From: Nitrososphaerota archaeon
Lineage (GTDB): Archaea > Thermoproteota > Nitrososphaeria > Nitrososphaerales > UBA57
Length of the DNA: 16,511 nucleotides
Direction: 5' to 3'
Assembly: GCA_022572285.1 (NCBI GenBank)
Contig: JACZWF010000009.1
Span: 1-16,511, forward strand
Part shown: positions 6,750 to 13,203 of the stretch, piece after piece
Numbering within the stretch: the first letter of the stretch is position 1
Layout of the letters: every line of letters starts with the position of its first letter
Notes under the pieces: model-generated
What the model saw: only the letters and a program-made list of their open reading frames with translations
Database searches by the model: none
What the model was told of the DNA's origin: nothing
Made by a program: the position numbers and the translations under genes

Positions 6750-8232
6750 CTCCCATAAGATTCACTAATGCTTGAGAGAGAGAATCTACCATTCCCAGGA
6801 CTAACCATGGTGCTATCAGCGTTAAGACTAGAGGAACCAAGTAAAGGAGAAGGGTGAATGATACGAACCGGCTGATATCCTGTCGTGGCGTTTCAGCAGA
6901 TGGTGTAGACATTACCGTCTTCCTCATCATCCAGAGGAAATATGAGACAGTTATCACAGGTATTCCAACAACTACCGCGAATCTGGGATCGAACTGGATA
7001 GCTCCAACAATAACCATGAACTCACTCAGGAAGAGGCTGAAGATTGGAAGACCCATCGCAGCCATAGATCCAAGGACTAGGACTGTTGCTGCTCGGGGGC
7101 TTGTGAACTTTAGACCCTTCAGGACATTAACGTCTCTAGTACCGGATATCTTGTGAAGGTAACCCGAGAGCATGAACATTATTCCGATAGCTACAGCATG
7201 GTTAAACATCTGGAACATTGCACCAGATATTCCAAAGATTCCTCCGGTAAACGCGCCCAAGAGAACGAACCCCATATGATTGATGCTGGTCATCGCAATC
7301 ATTCTCTTCAGGTCTGTCTGCTTCAGAGCGACGATGGCGCCGTAGAACATAGTAATGATTGCTACGCTGATGAAGATCCAAGCATACTGGGCAGATGCCT
7401 CGGGGAGAAGACCTAGGTTGAATCTGATGAATCCGTAAGCCCCCATTTTCAATAGAAGACCTGCAAGAAAGACACTGATGGGAGCCGGTGCTTCAACATG
7501 AGCATCCGCCAACCAAGTATGGAATGGGAAAACCGGAAGCTTCACACCAAATCCAATGAAAAAGAGAACTGAGGCGATTACTTGCAATGAAAAGGGAATA
7601 TGCCCCGCAACCTCTGTGATATTGAAGGAGTGAGGGGTAACAGAGAGATAGATGAGAATGAAAGCAAGTAGCATGAAAACACTGCCAATAAAGGTGAAGA
7701 GGAAGAATTTGATCGCGGCATACCTCCTCCTAGGACCTCCCCAAATCCCAATGAAGAAGAACATTGGGATGAGTACTAGATCCCAGAAAACATAGAAGAT
7801 AATCATGTTAAGGGATGAGAATACCCCCATTATCGAGCCCTCGAATATCAGAATCAGAGAATAGTAGAGCATCTGTCTCTCCTTAATTAGATCCCGAGAG
7901 CCAAGTATAACAAGAACAGTAAGGAAGGACGAAATGAAAATGAGAATAGCACTGAGCCCATCAAATCCCACAAGATAGTCCACACCCGGAAATGCTGGAA
8001 TCCAAGGAAAAGGACCCTCTACAAAATTGTATGAGCCCCCGGCCCTGTTGGCAAGAATGATTGCATAAGCTACCGTGGCAAGCAGCATTTCTGCGAGAGC
8101 GATACCAAGAGTGTATATCTTAATGACCCTGATCCCAGCTCGTGCAACAAGAGCGACAAGCAGCCCTCCTACAATCGGTAGAAATATTATGAGTGAGATA
8201 ATTGGAAAACCGATGTCCACCAAATTAAACAC
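6742..8232 (-). CDS. nuoM: NuoM, canonical complex I antiporter-like subunit
   Basis: The 496-residue, roughly 14-helix protein matches classical NuoM in length and in sequence: GFGVKLPVFPFHTWLADAHVE (about 227-247), FLAGLLLKMGAYGF (255-268), DLKRMIAMTSINHMG (307-321) and the FNHAVAIGIMFML segment (343-355). Lys231 (TM7), Lys262 (TM8) and Glu404 in LSEFM (TM12) are present. The TM5 glutamate of the usual FWELMLIPM motif is Asp151 here (FWDLVLIPM, codon GAT at 7782-7780). It sits in the normal L-M-N position. The GTG start at 8232 follows the nuoL stop directly. No clear Shine-Dalgarno element precedes it, which suggests re-initiation after nuoL. Confidence 0.94.
   Translation of the reverse strand: MFNLVDIGFPIISLIIFLPIVGGLLVALVARAGIRVIKIYTLGIALAEMLLATVAYAIILANRAGGSYNFVEGPFPWIPAFPGVDYLVGFDGLSAILIFISSFLTVLVILGSRDLIKERQMLYYSLILIFEGSIMGVFSSLNMIIFYVFWDLVLIPMFFFIGIWGGPRRRYAAIKFFLFTFIGSVFMLLAFILIYLSVTPHSFNITEVAGHIPFSLQVIASVLFFIGFGVKLPVFPFHTWLADAHVEAPAPISVFLAGLLLKMGAYGFIRFNLGLLPEASAQYAWIFISVAIITMFYGAIVALKQTDLKRMIAMTSINHMGFVLLGAFTGGIFGISGAMFQMFNHAVAIGIMFMLSGYLHKISGTRDVNVLKGLKFTSPRAATVLVLGSMAAMGLPIFSLFLSEFMVIVGAIQFDPRFAVVVGIPVITVSYFLWMMRKTVMSTPSAETPRQDISRFVSFTLLLYLVPLVLTLIAPWLVLGMVDSLSQALVNLMGGG
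6747..6754 (-). promoter_or_regulatory. Shine-Dalgarno-like GGGAGGTG overlapping the nuoN start
   Basis: On the minus strand GGGAGGTG encodes the last glycines of NuoM and also contains the GTG taken as the nuoN start. Overlap of the binding site and start codon suggests either translational coupling with nuoM or a start slightly downstream. Confidence 0.45.
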
Positions 8233-10344
8233 CTACAATAATAGAATCGACATCAAAATAACCAGGAAGATTATCCCAATCGAAAAGGCGAATACGTACT
8301 GTTCAGTTATACCTGTCTGAATCTTCCTAAGAAGTTTGGAGAGCACTAGGCTAATGGAAGCAATTCCGGTGACCACACCATCGACTATATACATATCAAA
8401 CTTACCGCTAATAGAGGAGAAATACTGAGTTGAGTCCGTGACAGAGGAGTTTATTTTGTTCAGAATTGCAATCTCAACCCGTTTGTGAAGAAAAGTCGCT
8501 ACTCTGAGTGTGCCATTGACAAAGATGATATAATAGATTGAGTTGATGTACCATCTATTTTCTAAGAAGGTATGAATACTCTTCAAGAAACCACTAGAGC
8601 CCAGTATTTTCCCAGGATCATATCTCCTGCTAATATAGAACGAGTATCCAAAGAAACCACCTACAGCTAAAGCTCCCAAGGAAGCTGCTAGAGCCACGAG
8701 GTTTATCGAGAATGGCGCCTCGATCACCACCATCCCAAAAGCTTGTTCAAGGTGACTGGCAAAGGAAAAATCTAGGAATCCCTCGAAGAACGGTCCTGTG
8801 AATCCTAGGAGGACGGTGACTCCAGCTAGTGCCATATAGGGTAGCCACATGAGTCGTGAGGCCTCGTGGACATGCTTCCCCTCCTTTTCCATCTCCTCGA
8901 GGTGCTGACTCTTCTTACCGAAGAATATCATACCTATCATCCTAGCACTATAAAATGCAGTCATCACCGCAGTTATCGTCGCCAAAGCAAACAGAGGCAT
9001 AGCTAATCCAAAACTGCTCACATCCAATATGGAAGCGAGGATCGCATCCTTGCTCCAGAAGCCACTCAGTAGTGGGATTCCTGCAAGAGATCCAGCTGCG
9101 ATAGTCATGGCGATGAAGGTGAAACGCATCTCTTTTCGCAATCCTCCCATCTCACTCATGTACTTGGTATGCGTAGCATGAATGAGAGCTCCCGCACCCA
9201 TGAAGAGGGCAGCTTTGAAGATCGCATGACTGGTGAAGTGAAAGAACCCAGCGATGAACCCGGAAAGGAAGTTAGCGGAGAGACCAGCAACGCCCAGTGC
9301 TAGCATCATGAATCCGATCTGGGAGACGGTCGAGTACGCGAGAACCTTCTTCACTTCTTTCGCAACCATCGCCTGTGATGCTGCAAGGAACGCGGTAAAG
9401 ACACCAATCCAGGCAATTGTCTCGAAGAAAGGTGCTATCATATTCACCGCCTGCACTGCGGTCGCAAAGAGAGGCCCGATCCTCGCAACCAGGAAAACTC
9501 CAGCGTTGACCATCGTAGCCGCGTGAATGAGTGCGGAGACTGAAGTAGGTCCAGCCATGGCATCCGGAAGCCACTCTTGAAGAGGGAATTGAGCTGACTT
9601 TCCTATAGCTCCACCGAAGATTAGTACAGCGACTGGAATGAGTAATCCCGATCTAGCAAGATCCACCGCCCAACCATGCTCCTGAGCAAGTAAAGTAAAG
9701 TCGAAGGTTCCTGCAAAGAAATAGAGGACAAAAATACCTATGAGAAAAGAGACGTCTCCTACTCTAGTCATAACAAATGCCTTCATTCCCGCATGGCTTG
9801 GAGAGAAGGCCGTTGGGATACCCCAAGCTTTGTGGCCCACCGTGCCCACATAATCTGATTCTTTATCCTTATTCCAGAAACCGATTAGCGCATAAGAAGC
9901 TAGACCAACACCCTCCCATCCGAAGAAAAGCTGGAGAAAGTTATCCGACAATACTATGAGTTGCATGCTGCCAATGAAGAAAATCATAAAGAACCAATAG
10001 CGCGTGAGATTTGGATCCCCCTTCATGTATCCAAGACTGTAGACCATGATCGCCAATGAGATCCAGGCTACAACGTTTGCCATCAGCACGCTGAGGGGAT
10101 CCGCCAAAACTCCAGCGGTTATCCCAAGGGATGGTATCCATGGAACCTGGTTGTGGAGGGTTTCACCCGCTAATGCTAGCGGGATCATCATTAGTGCAAA
10201 GGCAGCTGAAATGAAGGTTATGGCAACTGCGACGTAATTCCGAATCTGATCTCCGGCTTTTGAGACAAGCGGAATTAGTAGTGCTCCAATGAATGGGACG
10301 CCGAATACAAGCCATGGAATTGACGCGTTTACCAATTCAACCAT
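8233..10344 (-). CDS. nuoL: NuoL, distal complex I antiporter-like subunit with lateral-helix insertion
   Basis: This is the distal pump of the membrane arm, with a C-terminal lateral helix that runs along the other pumps. Key residues are Glu144 in FFGWEGVGL (TM5), Lys249 in IGKSAQFPLQEWLPDAM (TM7), His274 in ALIHAATMV (TM8) and Lys432 in GFWSKD (TM12). The 703 residues exceed the roughly 610-680 common for the family. Two places account for this. One is a longer loop at about 158-185 after TM5. The other is about 26 extra residues at about 621-647, between IFVNGTLRVATFLH and FDMYIVDG, inside the lateral helix. The C-terminal LLRKIQTGITEQYVFA segment and last helix are intact. The ATG at 10344 has GGAGGGAT eight bases upstream. 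Confidence 0.95.
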   Translation of the reverse strand: MVELVNASIPWLVFGVPFIGALLIPLVSKAGDQIRNYVAVAITFISAAFALMMIPLALAGETLHNQVPWIPSLGITAGVLADPLSVLMANVVAWISLAIMVYSLGYMKGDPNLTRYWFFMIFFIGSMQLIVLSDNFLQLFFGWEGVGLASYALIGFWNKDKESDYVGTVGHKAWGIPTAFSPSHAGMKAFVMTRVGDVSFLIGIFVLYFFAGTFDFTLLAQEHGWAVDLARSGLLIPVAVLIFGGAIGKSAQFPLQEWLPDAMAGPTSVSALIHAATMVNAGVFLVARIGPLFATAVQAVNMIAPFFETIAWIGVFTAFLAASQAMVAKEVKKVLAYSTVSQIGFMMLALGVAGLSANFLSGFIAGFFHFTSHAIFKAALFMGAGALIHATHTKYMSEMGGLRKEMRFTFIAMTIAAGSLAGIPLLSGFWSKDAILASILDVSSFGLAMPLFALATITAVMTAFYSARMIGMIFFGKKSQHLEEMEKEGKHVHEASRLMWLPYMALAGVTVLLGFTGPFFEGFLDFSFASHLEQAFGMVVIEAPFSINLVALAASLGALAVGGFFGYSFYISRRYDPGKILGSSGFLKSIHTFLENRWYINSIYYIIFVNGTLRVATFLHKRVEIAILNKINSSVTDSTQYFSSISGKFDMYIVDGVVTGIASISLVLSKLLRKIQTGITEQYVFAFSIGIIFLVILMSILLL

Positions 10345-10345
10345 T

Positions 10346-11890
10346 CTAGCTTATCCCTCCAAAAGCTGATTGGATTAGTGGCACGAGCCTCTCCGTTACA
10401 AGGGCTGGATAGATACCCAAGATTACAGTCAGAGCTGCTAAGAAAATTAGTGGAAGTGTAATGTATAGTGATGGGTCATGAATATCTTTGAGGTTGTCCG
10501 GGAGTTTACCAAAAAAGATCCGCTTCATTGTAAGTAGGGCGTAGCCTGCCGTAAGTGGGGTTGCAGCAAGGGCTACCCCTGAGATTATCATCCTTCCCAT
10601 AGATTCAGTCTGTAATGCACTAGCAAAAGAGCCGGCAAAGATCATCCACTCAGATTGAAAACCATTCATTGGGGGTACACCAATTATTGCCAGGAAGCCT
10701 ATCATTGCTGCGATAGCCGTAATCGGAAGCTTACTTCCTAGCCCTCCTAACTTGCTAATATTTCTAATACCACCTGTTTGGAGAATAATCGCACCCGCAG
10801 ACATGAAAAGAAGCGCCTTTCCTGTCCCATGACTAACATAGTGAAAGACGGACCCAGAAACTCCTAGGTAGTAGAATGAGCCCAGTCCAAAAATAATGTA
10901 TCCCATTTGGCTAACACTCGAGTACGCCAATAGCCTCTTCAGATCGTCCTGTGCGAAGGCCATCAGACCGCCATAGATCATTGTGATCACACCCCAGATA
11001 GTAATAGCTAGAACCACAGTAGAATATGACGACGGGACTAGGAAGATCATGATACGGATGAACGCATATCCTCCAATTCCTATCATAGCGGGAGAGAGAA
11101 GCGCGCTTATCGGAGTGGGAGCTTCGGCATGGGCGTGGGGCAACCAGACATGTAGACCAACGGCTGCGAGTTTGACAAACAATCCAGCGCTTATCGCGAC
11201 TGCGATCCAGACTCTAATTGACGCGGGTATTGTAGATTCAGCGATTCCTGCATAGTCGAATGTTCCGCTATACCAACCAATTGTTAGTATTCCTGCTAAG
11301 AGAGAGACTGCTCCAACGTGAGTCCAAAGGAAATACATGAGAGAGATCTTGTATCGATCTCCGTAACCAAATTCAGCGATTAGGAAGAATGACGGGATCA
11401 GCATGAGCTCAAAGAATATGTAGAATTGAATGAGATTTGTGGCTAGAACGGTTCCCAACATTCCAGCGGCATAAATCATGAAGAGAGAATAATACAACCC
11501 ACTTTTTCTGTTGATGAATTCTAGATCAGATTCAGGGGTACTCTTAGTACCGGCTTGAGAGCTGGATTTGGATGCGTGGAGATCCTCTTCAATTTTGTGC
11601 TGCATGTATGGAATAGAATAGATCGCAAGAGATGTGGAAAGAATGAGAATGATTGCTGCGAAGGGAAGACTTAGACCATCTACGCGGAGCCCGAATACTC
11701 CAATAGGTTCCCAGGGATAGGTTTCAAGATACTCTCCCCCAAAAGTACTAGTCACTAAAAGTAGGATGGTAGAATAGAGTAGGACCGCAAATGCAAACCA
11801 TCCAGCTCTCGCACCTATTCGTCTGCCAAGGAGATAGACAACAGGAGCAAGGATGATGGGGACAAAGACTGCCTGGATTAGAAATACCAC
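10346..11890 (-). CDS. nuoM: Second NuoM-like antiporter subunit (fourth pump of the complex)
   Basis: The 514-residue multi-helix protein lies between nuoK and nuoL. TM5 has Glu161 in FFELMLIPSFF, TM7 has Lys240 in GLFVKLAAVGLHVWLPHAHAE, and TM12 has Glu415 in GFQSEWM, all placing it in the NuoM group. It differs from the NuoM gene downstream. The TM8 lysine is Gly271 (ALLSPAMIGIGGYAF). The helix-11 region reads YVSHGTGKALLFMSAG, with a NuoL/N-like lysine. A hydrophilic Ser-rich stretch of about 30 residues (about 97-130) separates TM3 and TM4. The start is GTG at 11890, with AAAGGAT upstream inside nuoK. The gap to nuoK is seven bases and to nuoL one base, so it is surely part of the operon. 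Confidence 0.9.
   Translation of the reverse strand: MVFLIQAVFVPIILAPVVYLLGRRIGARAGWFAFAVLLYSTILLLVTSTFGGEYLETYPWEPIGVFGLRVDGLSLPFAAIILILSTSLAIYSIPYMQHKIEEDLHASKSSSQAGTKSTPESDLEFINRKSGLYYSLFMIYAAGMLGTVLATNLIQFYIFFELMLIPSFFLIAEFGYGDRYKISLMYFLWTHVGAVSLLAGILTIGWYSGTFDYAGIAESTIPASIRVWIAVAISAGLFVKLAAVGLHVWLPHAHAEAPTPISALLSPAMIGIGGYAFIRIMIFLVPSSYSTVVLAITIWGVITMIYGGLMAFAQDDLKRLLAYSSVSQMGYIIFGLGSFYYLGVSGSVFHYVSHGTGKALLFMSAGAIILQTGGIRNISKLGGLGSKLPITAIAAMIGFLAIIGVPPMNGFQSEWMIFAGSFASALQTESMGRMIISGVALAATPLTAGYALLTMKRIFFGKLPDNLKDIHDPSLYITLPLIFLAALTVILGIYPALVTERLVPLIQSAFGGIS
10353..10360 (-). promoter_or_regulatory. Shine-Dalgarno element for nuoL
   Basis: GGAGGGAT on the minus strand lies eight bases before the nuoL ATG, inside the last codons of the preceding NuoM-like gene. 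It is a good match to the archaeal anti-Shine-Dalgarno and supports ATG 10344 as the start. Confidence 0.6.
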
Positions 11891-11897
11891 AGGCGCT

Positions 11898-12206
11898 CTA
11901 TCCTTTCAATCGTTTCAGCTCTAGTACATCAATGTCTTTGTTGAGGCGAAATGCCTGAACTATAATTGCGAGACCGACGGCAGCTTCTGTAGCGGCAAGA
12001 GCGATTGCGAATAGAGAGAAAGTTTGGCCAGTAATCACCGGTTCTTGCAAGTACCTGGAGAAAGCAACAAAGTTAATCGTGGCAGAATTTATGATAATCT
12101 CAACGGCAAAAAGAAGCCTGATGGCATTCCTCTTGGCGATAAGCCCGTAGATCCCTATGGCCAGTAAGACTAGGGAGAGTAAGAAGTAGCTGGAGAGGGG
12201 TTCCAA
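11898..12206 (-). CDS. nuoK: NuoK, small complex I membrane subunit
   Basis: This three-helix subunit of the membrane arm helps carry protons between the quinone region and the pumps. The 102 residues match the family. The two conserved membrane glutamates are present: Glu36 in LLFAVEIIINSATINFVAF and Glu74 in ALAATEAAVGLAI. The KRNAIR loop between the first two helices is typical. The start is TTG at 12206, directly after the nuoJ TAA. It is preferred because the residues that follow (EPLSSYFLLSLVLLAIGIYG) align with the normal NuoK N-terminus and no other start is near. Direct abutment suggests coupled translation with nuoJ. Confidence 0.93.
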   Translation of the reverse strand: MEPLSSYFLLSLVLLAIGIYGLIAKRNAIRLLFAVEIIINSATINFVAFSRYLQEPVITGQTFSLFAIALAATEAAVGLAIIVQAFRLNKDIDVLELKRLKG

Positions 12207-12707
12207 TTACTTGTTCCTAGTCGCTTCTACCTTTGCCATCGTTAGGGCTCCTATAACTGCTAATGCAAGCACTAACCCTAAGATTTGCAGCGAGAGCCCG
12301 TACTCGGTTACTAGCTGACGTCCTATTTCGAAGAATGAAGGTGGAGTGACCGTTGAGATAAATGTCTCGGTTAGGCCACTATCAAGTACAACGAATCCCA
12401 CAAAAGCTAGGAGCGATACAGAAGCGATAACTCCAAGTATCCTCTCCTTGCCTGCAGGCATAGAGACCCATTTTTCACGACGCACTAGCATGACAACAAA
12501 TATGATCAGAACTGCAATAGAACCAATGTACACCAATACCTGCATCACGGCCAGGAAAATAGCATCTAGTAGGACGAAGACGGCCGCGACCCCAAGAAAA
12601 GAGACCGCGAGAGCCACCGCGCCGTAGACCAGCTCCCGAGATTCTAGGGCAAGAATTGCCGAAGCTATTGTTATAACTGCGACAGCGAGAAAGAGCGCCT
12701 CAGGCAT
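12207..12707 (-). CDS. nuoJ: NuoJ, complex I membrane subunit
   Basis: This five-helix subunit links the quinone site to the pumps. Its TM3 contains the region that changes shape during the cycle in known structures, here QVLVYIGSIAVLIIFVVML. I place the start at the ATG at 12707, giving 166 residues beginning MPEALFLAVAVITI, which fits the usual NuoJ N-terminus and overlaps nuoI by eight bases (ATGCCTGA). A GGTG lies just upstream. An in-frame ATG at 12743 would add 12 basic residues (MSLSRMRRAVHT) and lengthen the overlap to 44 bases, which is less likely. The C-terminus ends in a charged tail (KVEATRNK). Membrane helices are clear throughout. Confidence 0.92.
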   Translation of the reverse strand: MPEALFLAVAVITIASAILALESRELVYGAVALAVSFLGVAAVFVLLDAIFLAVMQVLVYIGSIAVLIIFVVMLVRREKWVSMPAGKERILGVIASVSLLAFVGFVVLDSGLTETFISTVTPPSFFEIGRQLVTEYGLSLQILGLVLALAVIGALTMAKVEATRNK

Positions 12708-13203
12708 GGTGTGCACCGCTCTTCTCATCCGGGATAAACTCAACTAATCCCTTCTTCTCAGGGAGATTTCCAAGTTGGAATGGTGTATAGACCAGCTTCC
12801 TCTTGTCGGTGGAGGCAAGCTCATATTCGGGAGTCATAAACAGGCAATCAAAAGGACAAGCATCAACGCAGAAACCACAGAAGACGCATCTACCATAATC
12901 TATCTGAGGCATTATTGCTTTCTTGTCCTTCGGCCAGGTTCCGTCTACCTTGACCATGTCAATACAATCTGCTATTCCCTCACAAGCGATCGCGCAGAGT
13001 GAGCACCCTGTACATTTGTCGAGATATAGGATATGTCTACCCTTTACTCCGGGGCTTCCAACCTGTGTCTTAGCGTCGAAGGTGTACCCATCAGGTAGAT
13101 CGAGCTTCTGCTCGGGATATCGGAGAGTGTAACGTCTCTTGAAGAGAGATTTGATACTTGCGAAGAACGCGTCAAAGATCCCGCGCCCAAGACTCACACT
13201 CAT
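12700..13203 (-). CDS. nuoI: NuoI, complex I subunit with two 4Fe-4S clusters
   Basis: This peripheral-arm ferredoxin-like subunit holds clusters N6a and N6b and passes electrons to NuoB. Both cysteine motifs are visible in the 167-residue protein: Cys64-67-70-74 (CTGCSLCAIAC) and Cys106-109-112-116 (CVFCGFCVDACP). In the first motif the usual proline after the fourth cysteine is Glu, and an extra Cys80 follows (CEGIADC). An extra Cys120 follows the second motif (CPFDC). The N-terminus (about 1-30) carries an amphipathic helix and basic residues that fit membrane docking. The ATG at 13203 overlaps the nuoH stop (TGATG), consistent with translational coupling. With no NuoG or NuoF near, these clusters are likely close to the point of electron entry. 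Confidence 0.95.
   Translation of the reverse strand: MSVSLGRGIFDAFFASIKSLFKRRYTLRYPEQKLDLPDGYTFDAKTQVGSPGVKGRHILYLDKCTGCSLCAIACEGIADCIDMVKVDGTWPKDKKAIMPQIDYGRCVFCGFCVDACPFDCLFMTPEYELASTDKRKLVYTPFQLGNLPEKKGLVEFIPDEKSGAHHA

Noticed and set aside
9254..9574. Open frames on both strands within nuoL that could look like small genes
   Set aside because: Both lie in other frames of a strongly conserved nuoL segment, have low-complexity or Cys/Trp/Arg-rich composition typical of shadow frames, and show no family signature.
6742..11890. The two NuoM-like genes as a recent tandem duplication
   Set aside because: They differ at key residues, in loop lengths and in the helix-11 region, and are separated by nuoL. 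They are old, distinct subfamilies.
10346..11890. The NuoM-like gene next to nuoK as part of an independent Mrp antiporter
   Set aside because: No other Mrp genes are present, it lies between nuoK and nuoL with gaps of one and seven bases, and the NuoL lateral helix is lengthened to match a fourth pump.
12708..12743. A longer nuoJ beginning at the ATG at 12743
   Set aside because: It would add a basic 12-residue tail not typical of NuoJ and a 44-base overlap with nuoI. The ATG at 12707 gives the usual N-terminus and a compact eight-base overlap.
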